Part shown: piece after piece, positions 36,401-51,400 of the stretch
Layout of the letters: every line of letters begins with the position of its first letter
Numbering within the stretch: the first letter of the stretch is position 1
The notes under the pieces: generated by a model
Databases searched by the model: none
What the model saw: only the letters and a program-made list of their open reading frames with translations
What the model was told of the DNA's origin: nothing
Made by a program: the position numbers and the translations under genes
NCBI RefSeq assembly: GCF_905475465.1
Contig: NC_062246.1
Span: 11,992,001 to 12,056,000, forward strand
Direction: 5' to 3'
DNA: 64,000 nucleotides
From: Pieris napi
Taxonomy: Eukaryota; Arthropoda; Insecta; Lepidoptera; Pieridae

Positions 36401-39400
36401 AGTGCACTAGCACTAATTCACTAGTTCAAATGGTATTGTCCTTTTCATACTTCTCACTAGGCCTGTGGTGTCAAGGAGTTGAATAGCCTCGACATTCACG
36501 TGATAGTGGAGCATTCTCTTTCACCATTTTTGACACAAACATTTATTATAATTTAAAAAAAACATTTTATATTTTAATTTCTTTACATTTACTTTACATA
36601 ATAGACTTGGTCTATATCTAAAATACTTTCTTTGAACAGATAGTCAATCGGACAATCGCCGCGCTTCTATCGTCATCCTTAGGCATCGCAGTTCTGGCCA
36701 TCAATGGCACCAGACCAACACTCCAGGAGCTGGTCTCGTGGCTGGACTCGGAGACGCTGCTGCTCCTCTTCAGCATGATGATTTTAGTTGCGTTACTTGC
36801 GGAGACAGGGCTTTTTGATTACCTCGCGGTTGTTGCTTTTGAGGTAAGTTTTAGGCCAAAGATCTTACCCTAATATTCAGAATGTTCAGATTTTTTGCAT
36901 AATGATAATTTTTCTAAATTGGACACTTTTAATAAAACAAAGGACTCTTACAAAAATATATTTATTTGGTAAACAAAGTAGATACATCTCTGTACCATCA
37001 AAAAAGTTAAAACATAAAATAACACATTGGATGTATCCACAAAAAGTTTCAATAATAAAAAATATCATAGGTATATCAATATCATATAAAGGAAAGCAAA
37101 ACAAAACATGACGGCACAAAATTTATAAATCCGGAGAACGACAAGATTTGAGACGTTTAGCTACTGTGCAGAAATGGTAGAACGAAGACTTAGCTGGGCC
37201 TAGAACGGTAGAGGTAATTCGTCTTGTGCAAGTGTTGGACATGCATATTTTGGGCGATACTTGCATAACATCATGTGGCGAGAACCAATACCGAGCTGAT
37301 TAGGACGTCCACGGTGGTCTCAGCTACGTAATCTTTCTCCTGTGTAGACAACAACCTTGCTCTGACTTGTGGTATCCAAAAAATGATCGGCAGTTTCGAG
37401 GTAAAATGCGGTGGTATTTTTCTGTGAGCAAGTAATGCTACAGAAGGAGGCAGCAGAACGAGAGAGGAGGGCTTGAGGACGATTCCTAGGGTTAGAAGAC
37501 GCAGAGTTAAAGAGAACATATGCCCATTTCCTACCACATATGTAATTTGTGCTGCATCGGATGTTTTTGAGCACAACATGTCGTTGAGGTCGTGGGCCGT
37601 GGAATTTAAATTCGGGCCTGGTAGATAGTACCGGTGACTCCAGCGCTGGTGCTTTTCTCGCTCAACGAATAAGTATCGCAATACAGCGAGCAAATGCCAG
37701 CATTAAAGGTACCCTGCCACAGGGACCAAACTTTTTAAATTTGTTTTAACTTTCTTTTTTTTAATTATTTTTATTATTACAATGTAGGTTAAGAAAATTC
37801 TAAATACAGTATATTTGTTAGTTATGATTTATATAATATATATATTTATACGTTTATAATATATGTTTATCTTTATTGTTTTGGAATTCCTTCCGGCCTT
37901 CACCCACTATAATCGTAGGTATGTATATCCGAACAAGTCTAAGTTGACACTTTCGAGGGGAAACTTCAGCTAAGAATTACAAAGCCTCTGCCTTTTATTT
38001 TAAATTTAGGATGTACAGATAACATTGATTTCCAGGTCACCGGAGGAAGGACCTGGCCCCTGATCAACTGCCTCTGCTTCTTTACCGCTTTCTTCTCCAC
38101 ATTTCTGGACAACGTCACTACTGTGCTGTTGATGACACCGGTAACAATACGGTAATATATTTATTTGGACATTATTTATCTAAATAAATAAATAAATAAA
38201 CATGTTTTGTGAATTCAATACCATCTGTCTCTCCTCTTTCAGATTATGCGAAGTGATGCAGCTGAACCCAGTTCCCGTTCTGATGTCAATGGTGATCTTC
38301 AGTAACGTGGGAGGGGCTGCCACTCCCGTGGGAGACCCGCCCAATGTCATCATCGCCAGTCATCCATCCATTTTGAATGCGGTGAGACAATCATAACAAT
38401 TAAATAATCATTTATTGAAATGAGGCGCAGGAGGCTAATCACCACTTGCCTATTATATTGATCATGAAACAGATACATCAATCTGAGACCCAGACCTAAA
38501 AAGGTCACTGATTTTTATAATTAAACTAGCTGACCCGACAAACGTTGTTTTGGCATGTATATTATTATTTCTAAAAAACATTGTTTTAGTTCAATAAAAA
38601 TTACTATATGCTATAAAAAAAAATTGGGGTTGATCGTAGAGGGGTGAAAATTAAGAGTTGTATGTATTTTTATATGTTGTATCATAAAAAAAAATCAAAA
38701 AAAATTCTCTAAAAATTTTTTTTTGTGGTGGACACCCCTTATCACTTAAGTGGTTGAAAGATAGATAGTAGCCGATTCTCAGACTTACAGAATATGCATA
38801 AAAATTTCATAAGAATCGGTCGAGCCGTTTTTGAGGAGTATATGAACGAACATTGTGACACGAGAATTTTATACATTAGATATATATAACTTTAGTTAAT
38901 CTACAAGTCATGAAATGCCCGCTACGCACTCGCGAGCCCTCTGGCATTGAGAGTTTATTTTTTTTAAATTTATTAATATCATTATAATTTCTGGGGATTC
39001 GATTCCCTGTTAAATTATTTCGCAGACACACGGATGAACAGATCCATAACAAGATTGTTTCATTATTAATCTTTCTTTCAGAATATAAACTTCACAAACT
39101 TCACACTTCACATGGGCCTCGGAATATTGTTCGTGAGCGTACAGACATACTTTCAAATCCGATTTATATTTAGAGATATAAATTCATTAAGACACGCTGT
39201 ACCGAGAGATATTGTGGGTAAGTGAACAGTTTCCGCATGTAATTGCAATGTACAGGATGTTTAGATCGCTGCTTCGAAGTAATAAGGCGTTTCAAATCTG
39301 AAATTAATATGTAAAGCACTGTTGACCTAGTGGCTTAAGCGTGCGACTCTCATCCCTGTGGTCGTAGGTTCGATCCCCGGCTGTGCACCAATGGACTTTC

Positions 39401-42400
39401 AGTCTGTGTGCGCATTTAACATTTGCTCATACGGTGAAGGAAAACATCGTGAGGGTGTCCTCTTGCTTGCCTAAAAAGTGGACGGCGTGTGTCAGGCACA
39501 GGAGGCTGATCACCTACTTGCCTATTAAATTTACAAATAATCATGAAACATACAGAAATCTGAGGCCCAGGCCTAAATAGGGGGAGCGCCACTGGTTTTT
39601 TAATATTTTTTATATACATATGTGTTACCCAACTTATTAAAAAAGGAATAAACAAATATTTGGTACAAATATTTGGTTGAACGATAGATCCGCGCGTCCT
39701 TGACCTGTTAAACGAATTAGCAAAGTTCAAGGTCGAGTAAAACACAACATAATGCTATATCGAAAGTATATGTAGTAAAATATCTTTTCTAAAATACATG
39801 ACAATTATGGTAAATATAAATGTTACAAAATATTAAAAATACTATACACTTCCAAATTTAGATTTTACTTTGCTTAACAATCAGCAAAAAAATACTAACA
39901 AGACAACAAATTAGACATCAAATAGGCACTCAAGAATGCGTTTTTAAATTAATCATATTTTATATACACGAGTTAAAATGTTAAAGTTTCGTCTTTGTAT
40001 TTCTATTTTGAACTGATTTTCCTATTTTTCGGATCACCCACTATATGGGTATTTGTCGATTACATCTTCAGATGTTTAATTCCAGAACTTCGCCAAGAGC
40101 TGGCCGTTTGGAAGCGTGCGTCGGCGTCTCTCAGTCCCTACTCAAGAGATGAGGACATTGTCAAGCGGGCTCTAGAAAAAAAGGTCGAGCAATTTCTATA
40201 TTTGAGTGGTGTTGGCCTAGTGGCTTCAGCGTGCGACTCTCATACCTGAGGTCGTAGGTTCGATCCCCGGCGACCAATGGACTTTTTTTCTATGTGCGCA
40301 TTTAACATTTGCTCGAACGGTGAAGGAAAACATCGTGAGGAAACCGACTTGTATTACACCCAAAAAGTCGACGGCGTGTGTCAGGCACTGGAGGCTGATC
40401 ACCTACTTGCCTATTAGATTTAAAATGATCATGAAACGGTTTCAGAAATCTGAGGACACGACCTAAAGAGGTTGTAGCGCCACTGTTTTTTTTTTTTAAT
40501 TTCTATATTATATTTAGGTAGTGTGTCCCAGCTTATTTTGTGCCTTGCCCCACTAAAATTCTTATGCCCCATGTAATACATAATTTTTAATATTAAAAAA
40601 ATAATAATTGTTCACTTAAGATACTTAAATGATAGGTTAATAATGAAAATTCAAATTCCAAATAATTTTAATAATTTTTTTTATAGCCTCCCATGCACCC
40701 TTGTGGGGCGTGGGCCCCACGTTGGGAAACACTGATTTAGACAACTATTGCTTAGTCTATATCCACTAAACCAAGCTTCGCTAGTTATCTATAAAATTTT
40801 CCAAAAAATATCACTTGTTACAGTTATATATTTCTTATGTTAAAATATTTGTTTGTGAGCCTCCTTCCCTTTCTCCTTCCAAGTAATCTGTACCCTAAAT
40901 TATTAAAAAGGAATAATGTATCTCTCTTTCTCTTAAATCAGGTTTAAATAATTAAAATTTAAGTAATAATGTCATTCTTACCTTCGTTACTTTTACAAAG
41001 TATTATATGTAAAGCGATGAATACGTAATAGATGTATACGTCCTTTGTGTATGAAATATGTTTTATGATCGATATGTTTCAGGTACAGAGACTAAACGCT
41101 CTGTTGTTGAGAAAAGAGAACGGAAGTGGTACGAACAAGAAAGACCCGCTTTTCTGCTCCACTCTTGCGCAGATGAAGGAAAAGGTATGTTAGTATATAA
41201 ACTGAACTCTTAGAAAATATATAAATAAATTATAAGATAATCATAATTTATTATTACTCTCCCCTCCGGACCGCGGAAGCGCTTGGACGTGTCCACTGTG
41301 TTGAGTTTTGTGAGAAATTTAAATTTAAAATCTTAAATTAAAATACTAAATTGAACTATTTGGACTTTTGTGGTTTTGAACCCGTGCCTCTTCTTGGATA
41401 AGCTGTGAAGTGAGCGCTGTTGTTTGCCATTACACCAAACGGTTGAGTGCCGGCGAGTCGAAATTCTACATCACATTCGGCTAATGACGTAAGTTAGACT
41501 ACGACGCTTGTGATTTGCTACGGTACTACAAAGCTGTTATACCTGCTACGATCAACTGGTGCGATTGTCTATTGTTGCTTTGCGATATTGAACTCTGGGT
41601 TCATTGAAGATATGCCCAATATCCAACGCTCACCCCCTCGTAACACTTCTGTGATGTCTTGTTCCCGATCGGAGTCTGATCTTTCGAAGTCTCCGATGAC
41701 GAGTGCGGGCTGTATTGCCAAGGGTGACACCAATATAACAACGCGCTCCAAGCGACAACGAATGGAGACCTCTACCCCGAATGCTCATTCTAGTTCCGAA
41801 AGTAGCGACTTAAGAGCGGATGTCCTGAAAATGCTTTCTGAATGGAAAGAGGATCAAGAACGAAACCTACGTGATTGGAAGTCCACTCTAAATGACACCT
41901 TAAACAAATTATTTTCTGAATTATCCAATATAAAAACTGAATTCCAGGAAATAAAGAAGTCTAACTCAGAAATAGAAAAAGGAATAGAATTTATTAACAA
42001 GTTTCAGGAGGAGACCAATGACAGAGTAAAGGAAATTGAAACTAACCAAAAAAATAATAATAATGCCATAAAAAACTTAGAATCGCATATCCAGGATATA
42101 CAGTTTCGTACAAGAGATGCAACTCTGGAGATTCGCAATATCCCGATTTCTGAAAACGAAAAGTTTGACAACTTACTCTCGACCCTTTCTGTCATCGGCA
42201 AAGCTGTGGATGTCGATATAAATAGGAGTGTTGTACGTGACTTGTATCGGCTGCCGGGTAGACCAGGAGTATCAAGACCTGTTGTTGTTGAATTTACGAG
42301 TGTTAATGCTAAAAATGATTTATTGACTAAGCTGCGAAACTTTAACAAAGGAAGGCCGGTTTCTGAGAAGCTCAATACTCATACTATCGGTTTGCCAGGA

Positions 42401-45400
42401 ATAAAGACTCCACTTTACATTGACGAACATCTAGGTCCATCTCAAAGAAAACTTATGTTTGAAACCCGTCAATTTGCCAAGAAACATAACTACTCGTGCT
42501 GGCATTCAAATGGAAGAATACTTTTGCGTAAGGATTCGACTGGTAGACCGATTTTAATCCAATCAGAAAAATGCTTATCTCAGCTGGCAAAGGAATCATG
42601 ACTCATTGTATGTAACTGCTTTCTCATTAACCTATATTGCCAATTAACTGTATATTGTCATTTATTTCTATTGATTTACTTTAGTCTTGCTAGTAATAAA
42701 ATTACCTTAGTCAATTTTTTCATGTTAAGTTCTCGTTTAGTCTATAATGTATTTTCGTTTGAATTTGTATTTGCTCTTACACTAATTTTAACCTATATTC
42801 ACACACTCACTGAAATTATACATCACTTGCACTCAATATATACAAAGTGTACTCATAGAAAGAATGTAACTGTTATCAACAATCTCAGTCTGTTTTCGTG
42901 CCGTGTGTATGTGTATTGTGTTGGTCTCATTTGTGTGGCGTTGTCCCCGGGATTGTGGAATCCTCGTAGGGTTGTGCTGTACCGCGTGCCTTTTTGTCTT
43001 ACCATAGTTGCGGACTCAATAAATAAAATTCGATAAAACTAATGCAATTATAAATGATATCGATAAACTTGATGTTGCACAATCTTCTCTTTGTGACATA
43101 GAGGACTGCCAGAGACTTATGAACTGCCCGAATAAGTGTCTAAAAATTATCCATCAAAACATTCGTAGTATAAACCGTAACTTTTCTGATTTTCAAACCT
43201 TATTGTTTAGATCCGGGACTGATTGGGACTTAATAATCTTAACGGAATGTTGGCTGCATAATAATCGTAACTTACCATCTCTTGAGGGATACAACTCTGC
43301 TCTAACCGAGAAAAACTTCACACAGAATGAAGGAGTTGTAGTATTTTACAAAAAACATTTGAAATTAGTTATATCCGAGCCTGACCTTTGTGATGCCAAC
43401 TGTTTACTGATTAACCTTGAGGATAATGTATCACTAATTGCAGTATATAGACCACCTGGTTACAAAGATGTTCAACGGTTTTTGGTATCTCTTGACAAAC
43501 TTCTTTCTGAGATTAGTAGTCCACATAAAGTTCTGATAGGTGATATCAATATTGATATATTGGATAACAATAAGGATGTTAATTCTTCAACGTATTTGAA
43601 TATGTTGGCTTCTCACGGTTTATTGCCAGCCCACATATTTCCAACTCATGGCAGGACTTGTCTTGACCATGTAATACTAAAATGTTCTTATCGCGTCTTT
43701 TGTTATGTTGCTGAAACCTCAGTCACGGATCACGACACTTTAATTCTGAAACTTGAACGTAGCACTATGACTGACAAATACTCATCTCTGAAAAAGATTG
43801 ATTACCCGTCTCTGGACGATGCTATGAAGAACTTAAATCTAAGCCTTGTATATAAAATGACTGATCCCAATGAGGCAACAGCATTTCTTCTGACTGCGCT
43901 TGACACTGTAATTAAAGCAAATACGAAAACTTTAACCATCCCAAATCGTAAAAGGATCAAGAGGCCTTGGATGACTGCAGGTCTACTAAGATGTGTAAAG
44001 CATCGTGACAAACTACATCAAAAATCAAGAAAAAATCCTAGTAACGAAATATTAACGTTAACTTACAAGAGGTATAGAAATTTCTGCAACTCACTTTTAA
44101 AAAATATTAAAAATACTTATGAGAGCAACCGCCTACTTAAAGCTGCTAAGACTAATACAAAAGTTCTCTGGGACACTATTAAACAACTAACCTACTCTAA
44201 CAATACAACTAGCACTGCACTTGAATTGGTCTCTCCACTGGACCCGATGGTCTCAGTCAACAACATTAATAAATATTTCGTTTCTATCGGGAAAGATATT
44301 GCCGAAAAATCATATTCTAATAGCTCTTATAAAAAACCATCAATCAATCCTACACTGTCCTCATTCGTCATGCTACCTACTGATGAAGTTGAAGTTCAAT
44401 CTCTTATCTTGCAACTGAAGAAGGACGGTGCTGCGGGCAGAGATAATATTTCTGGAGCCTTTCTCAAACGTTATCATGAAATCTTAGTCCCTCCACTTAC
44501 ATATATATTTAATTTGATTCTTTCTACAGGGATCTTTCCGGACCTATTCAAGCTAGCTGAAGTAATTCCGGTTTTTAAAGGTGGTAATAGAGATTGTGTC
44601 GGTAACTACCGACCTATCTCTAAACTATCCACCCTATCCAAAATCATTGAGAAATTGATTAACAAACGCCTCATCGATTATTTAGAAAGTAATAACCTAC
44701 TCTCCAGCTCACAGTTTGGATTCAGACCGGGTTCATCAACAAGCGACGCAGTTCATCAATTAACTGATCATATTGTTACAAAACTAAATAAGAAAAATAA
44801 AATTTTAGCTGTATTTTTGGACATTGCGAAAGCTTTTGACGCGGTCGCTGGTCCTATTCTGCTGGATAAATTGGAGGCTTTGGGTATACGTGGTTTGCAG
44901 CTTAAACTATTTGAAAGCTACTTGAGTGATAGACAGCAAAGAGTAAGGGTGGGCAACATTGTTAGTGACGATTTGCCGATACGCTATGGTGTGCCACAGG
45001 GTAGTGTTTTAGGTCCGACACTGTTTCTGGCATTTATCAATGATCTTTGTGACCTCCAGTTACAAAATGGTAAAATAATAACATTTGCAGATGATACTGC
45101 ACTTGTGTTTCATGGTGATAGCTGGAAAGATACTGTCGACATTGCTCAAAGAGGATTCGACGTTGTTAACAAATGGCTCAGAATGAATGCCCTAACTATC
45201 AATGTCAATAAAACTAAATGTATACCGTTCTATATAAAAACTCCTGGTTCTAGTACTAACCTTGGTTTAACTGCTCATGTATGTTCTGATACTGATTCTT
45301 GTGACTGTCAAAAGATCTTTGTTGCCAACAATACTAAGTATCTAGGTGTCGTTGTTGATAGCACGCTAAATTTTAACTACCACATTGACCTGCTACTATC

Positions 45401-48400
45401 GCGAACTCGGAAACTTATCTTCACCTTTAAGAATCTCCGTAATATTGCTGAAAAATCGATAATTAAAGTGGTTTATCAATCCCTCTGCCAATCCGTTTTA
45501 AGCTATTGTGTTACTGTCTGGGGAGGGGCTTGTAAAACTAATCTTATAAAACTGGAGAGGGCTCAGCGTGCGTTATTGAAAGTAAGTTATTCTAAACCAT
45601 TTTTTTACCCTACCAAAGATCTATATCTTTTATCTGACGTGTTGAGTGTTCGTCAACTATTTATACTGAACACTGTGCTCAAACAACACTCCATAACTCG
45701 CTATGATCCTTCTTTGAATGACAACAAACGATGCAAATATAAAGTCTGCACCTCAGATACCCGTTGGTCCACAGCTTTCTCAAGAAGGTTTTTTGGTTTT
45801 ATGGGCTGTCACCTATATAACAAGATAAACAGGTTGATCAACATATATCCGCTTACTAAATATGAGTGTAAAAAAGCTACAGTCAAATGGCTTAAAAATC
45901 TAGACTACGAGGGGACTGAGAAGTTGTTAGTAGTCCTCAGCTAATACCTAACACTAACACGTTATGTATACGAGTACATAGGTACACTATCACCCAGGCT
46001 CATATATGCTTCACTAAGACATATATACACTAAGTCATAAATTCACTAACACATACATACATTAACACTTACATACACTAAACCATACATGCACCATCAC
46101 ATACACCCACTTAAATGTGAGTATATTTGTAATAGTTTCTCGATCAAATTGATGTACCTACTTAAATTCCATTCGGTCCGGATGCGGAGGGACTGGCAAT
46201 CTGTAATACAGGTATCCTAGTACAGTCGCCAGTCTCTCACACAGATTTTGCTTGTTAATGCTGAAATTTGTATTTTGTGTCTGTATTTTTTTGTGTGAGA
46301 GAAAACAAATAAATATTTTATTATTATTATTATTATTATTCCGCTATATTTACGGCTTTGAATGTGTTCATTTATTTTAAGACATACTTACAACAAATGC
46401 TACTAAATCGTTATTTCCTTCATCCTTCGTAAAGGTATCCCGTATTCTATTCGAGAATCAACTTCATAGAATCCGTCCCCGTACGTAGAGCATATCGATT
46501 TTAAAAGGCCCGCAACGCACTTGCTATCTTTCTAGCATCGAAATGACCATCACTTATTTACAACAATAATCAGCTTCATCGAATCCTTACCCGTACGTAG
46601 AGCATACCAATTCTCAAAAGGCCGGCAACGCACCTTCTAGCCTCAAACAAAAAAAATATATTTTATTTTTGTTTTAGTTACTGTAATCTGTTCTTATCGC
46701 TTTTAGTGTATGATAAAGAGCTATATGCTATATTAAATAATCCTAAGAATCGGATGTGGTGTATTTCAGTACTGTATCCGAGACAAGCCGCTGCTTATAA
46801 AAGCCTCCATTTGCGTCACCTTCGTTGTGGTGGTGTTCTTCCTACACGCGATACCACAGCTGCGTAAGTATTTATTCATTCATTAAATTATTTGCTAATA
46901 ATTTATGTAGCTATGAGATTTCGGGGTATATGCCAAAAAAATTTTTTTTTTTAAGTTACCTAAAAAAACGTAAATTACTATTATACCGTACATACTATTA
47001 ACCGACTTTTAAAAAACCTGAATGGATATACGAGATATATCAAAAATAAAACATTACAAGATCTTTTACTGATATTTGAAGTCGATTTAATTTTTTTTAT
47101 AGAATCGTAAATCACTCATCCACCCAGTTAATTTGTGACTAATTAATGCTAAGAATGTGTAGCGACAATCCCAGGCTACAATGAAATCATTCTTTGAATC
47201 GCGCTACTAAAAGTTATTCCAACCCTGATCAAATACTATAAATTCCCATTTTTAGGTTATATATATATTCTGGCATGTGAAAAAGATATGTATATAGAAA
47301 ATTGCACACTGGCTGAATTCACAAGGATTGCAATATCTATAATTAGTTATAAAAAGATTTAGGTTTTATGATTTCTTGTTTTGTTTATATGTTCTTAGTT
47401 TAATTTTTACATTAAAAAGTTTTCTATTGTATTAGTATCGTTACTGTAAGAATAGGAAATAAGGAAATAAATAAATGTTTATGGGGAATATATTTATTTC
47501 CAACACAAAAATACACATAATACATGGTTTGACTCTCGATGCTAAATTGACCTTTAATAAACATATCTCCAATATATGCAGGAAAGCAACAAATATTTAC
47601 AAACAATTAGCAAGGGCGGCGAGAATTGGCTGGGGTTTACACCGAGATGTAATTCATATTATTTATACAGCAGTCATCGAGCCGATAATCTTATATGCGG
47701 CAGCAGTCTGGGCTCCAGCCACTAAAAAGCTAGGAATTAGGAAGCAATTGAATTCAGTACAACGAAGCTTCGCGCTGAAGCTCTGCAGAGCTTACCGAAC
47801 CGTATCACTGAATGCCAGCTTGATCCTCGCTGGACTATTGCCCTTAGACCTTAGAATTCAGGAGGCCGCTGTGCTATACGAAGCAAAGAGAGGATTATTT
47901 CAGTCTGAATTGGAAGGTGACCTGGAGCAAAGAGTATCGTGGATGAGTATTCCTCACCCCTCCAAAGAACCTGATATCAACTTTATAGCCTATAGAGAAC
48001 AAGAGCGTCCTAGAACAGATGCACCGGCAGTAAAGATATATACGGACGGAAGTAAAGTAGACGAATTGGTCGGTGCCAGCGTTTCCTTATGGAAAAATGG
48101 TGCCGAATTCGAGACTTTTAAATTGAAACTATCTTCATGCTGTTCCGTGTATCAAGCTGAACTGGTGGCTATTCTTAAAGCGACTCAAAGGATCCTTTGT
48201 CACCCAGAAACAACCTACGGCGTATATAGTGACTCCCGAAGTGCACTCGAAAGTGTTGCGGGTGGTCGCTCTTTCAATCCCCTTGTAGTTGAAATTCGTA
48301 AGAACATAAATAAAGCGCATTTACTCAACAAAAAAATTGATATTTTTTGGGTTAAAGCGCATTCGGGCATGGAGGGGAATGAAAGAGCAGACCAACTAGC

Positions 48401-51400
48401 AAAGGAAGCTGCGCATCTAGAAGAGGCGCCCGTGTACAATAAATTTCCCATATCGCATTTGAAGAACTGTCTACGTGGAAACACGATAGAAAAATGGAAT
48501 CACAGATATCGAGACGGTGAAACAGCTGCAATAACCAAGTTATTCCTTCCAAATGTTGCTTCGGCCTTTTCGATAATTAAACAAATGAAACCAACGGGAT
48601 TGATTACTCAGATGTTGACAGGCCACGGTGGCTTCTTGTCGTATCTTCACAGGTTCAGGGTTAGACAAAGTGCTGCCTGTCCTTGTGACGATGCAGCTGA
48701 AGAGACAGTGTTGCATGTTCTGACCGACTGTCCCATGTATGGATACGACAGGTATAACGCTGAGCAAGCTATGGGCATGAGGGTAACGGAGACGAGTTTG
48801 AAGGGAATAATGCTCAATGTTAGGTTGAGAGGCATCTTTTTGGGATTTGCTGTGAGGGTCATGCAGGGGGTTGTCAAAAGAAATAGGTAGTAGTAGAGTA
48901 GTAATATAGTAATAGAAAGTAAACATTCGGGTTACCAATACATTTATGTAAGCTTTTTAACACCTCCGACGACTATATAGTCGGGGAATAATCTGGAAAC
49001 GTTCTAATTAAAAAAAAAAAAAAAAAAAAAAACACAAAAATACACAGTATTTACAATATTCTCAACCTACATAGTATTAAAAATTGATAAATAGAAAATT
49101 AAAACAAATTTAAGTTTGGTGAATTATATTTTTGTTGCAGAAAATCTCTCTCTAGGTTGGACAGCATTATTAGGAGCTATTCTCTTACTCCTACTAGCGG
49201 AGAGGGAAGACTTGGAGCCGATTTTGGCACGAGTTGAGTGGTCGACTCTACTCTTTTTTGGTGCTTTATTTGTTTTAATGGAGGTTTGTTAATGTTAAGC
49301 CTTTATTATTTTTGAGATATATTATATGAACAGGAATATATATGCCATCAAAAACATATTATGCAAAAACCAAGTCTGGCAACGCAGTTCTTCTACCGTA
49401 AAAAGATAAAATCCATGTGTAGGTATTACATCGGTCAATATATTCAGCCCCTGCTATAGGCGCGAAACAGACATCTTGCCGCTTCAAAACGCGTCAATAC
49501 AAAATGTACGTAAGCGGCACGTTGTTAATTATACTCAAGCGGCGTGGCACAGGCACGTCGTTTCGTCGCTAGTTCCGCGTCGCTAGCAGTCGCGACTAGA
49601 GTGGAATTTCGCATCTCCGTCATCTGAAGAGGAAGACATGCTATCACGATAAAGTCAGCCTGCGTAATGACTCTTTGTGCCGTCTCTTCGCCTCTTTGAT
49701 ATAATTTAAGTCGCATCCGTGCCTTATCTGTTCCACGCCGGCTCTGCGCCTGCGCCGCGCCTTCACCTTACGCCTTTTCTGTATGTTTCGCACCATAAAG
49801 TTCGTCATTAAACATTTAACGCCATAACATGTGATCTCCAGGTCCTGGCCAAGTTAGGGCTCATAGCATGGATTGGCAGACTAACAGAGAACCTTATTTT
49901 ACAAGTTGGTGAAGAATCAAGACTAGCTGTGGCCATTATGCTGATCTTATGGGTAAGGAATCTTTGACTCTATTTTTACAGTGTTGACAGTCTCCGCCAG
50001 TTTATAATCGCCATGTTTTCTTTTACACAACGTTTGTAAGGAGCTGCAACCATTAAACCATGTTCCACATGACATCTTAAGTAATTAAGATCATCTTAAG
50101 TACATTCTAAAATTAGTTTGTGTCCATGAGGGTATTTCAGAATTTTTTGTTGGATCTATGTTATTTAAAGATTCCTTGTTAGAAAGTATAAAATAAAAAA
50201 TATAAATAAATTATTGTCAATTCCGGTTCACTTGTGGAACCCAAGTCCCCTAATTATTTTTTCATTTTTTTTTAAATTTTCTAACACAATTGTGCTAATG
50301 TACTTTAAGGTGTCTGGCCTGGCTTCAGCATTCGTGGACAATATACCACTGAGTACCATGATGGTACGAGTAACGGCAGCCTTGTCTGATCCCACTGGCC
50401 TGGCGCTACCACTGCAACCACTGGCGTGGGCTTTGAGCTTTGGGGCTTGTTTGGGTGGTGAGTATTATGTGGTGTTTGGACGGTTGTAAATGAATAGTCA
50501 ATAACAATAAATCTCTCATATAAGTTTTCGTAAATTTTTTTAAGTCATATTTTTACATAAAAATATCGCCAATTCAAATACAAATCTAAACACTTTGCAC
50601 TCCCGCCTTGGCGTTGTCAGTGCCCATGGGCAATATCACTTTGCATCAGGCGAGCCTCCACACTGTTGTATAAGAAAAAAATATATAATGAACTTGTTAA
50701 GTTTAGGGAATAAGATATTATGACACTATCTGGTCAAACTATTCTTGAAGATTTTAAAATAAATGTGACTTTCATCAGTATAATGCTTGAAACAGAACAA
50801 ATCTATCTAGCTCCAGAAGATAAACCACTCTTTATATGTAAATTGTATTCGCTTTTACAACAAACTCCCAAGCGAAATTTGAGAATCATCACTGAATAAG
50901 TTCAAAACTCTCGTTAAACGTAAATTAATTAATAAAGCTTTTTATGAATTTTAAACAATTTGTATGACTCAAAACTAGGCGAATAAAGAGTTTCTTGCCA
51001 GTTCTTCTTGCCCGCTCTACGCCCTTACATGCGAACTGGTAGTAAAAATGTAAATTTATACGTAGAATCAATTTAACTTCTTTTCTTTTGACGTTCATAA
51101 GGGTACTTGGTTACCTATATAATAAAGTTGTGAGTTTGAGTTTAACCCAAAGATAATATTATTCTGTGATTATTTGACAGATAGATATCGTCTCTGATAT
51201 TATATATTTTTAGTTATTATGTTGTGAAATCAGTAACGTTTTTAGGTAACGGAACCCTTATTGGCGCCAGCGCAAATGTCGTATGCGCAGGAGTCGCCGA
51301 ACAACACGGCTACAGATTCACGTTTATGGAGTATTTGAAGATTGGTTTTCCTATTATGATTGGAAATCTTATTGTGGCGTCGATTTATTTATTGTTCTGT

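Larger units (their letters stand above)
41257..46340 (+). mobile_element. Nearly full-length non-LTR retrotransposon (LINE) in P intron 13
   Basis: About 5.1 kb: a GC-richer 5' leader starting ctctcccctccggaccgcgg, ORF1 (41612-42601), a 517-bp spacer, ORF2 (43119-45944), a 3' UTR and a tail of ATT repeats ending at 46340. Both ORFs are uninterrupted, so the copy is young. It sits in the same orientation as the P gene. The 5' flank also ends in ATTATTATTA, so it may have entered an ATT microsatellite; no longer target duplication is evident. Apurinic-type endonuclease, FADD-type RT and the ATT tail suggest the CR1/Jockey assemblage; the exact clade is not resolved. Confidence 0.93.

Noticed and set aside
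37271..37693. 140-codon open frame on the minus strand
   Set aside because: It runs antisense to a family 5 LINE tail, which reads sensibly on the + strand; the minus peptide has no domain pattern.
39330..39380. tRNA gene
   Set aside because: A and B boxes are present but there is no cloverleaf, and the same sequence recurs as a SINE head with a common body. The same holds for tRNA-like words near 3945, 4110, 55100 and 63120.
42671..43036. 121-codon frame between LINE ORF1 and ORF2
   Set aside because: No motif and low complexity; it is the spacer of the element.
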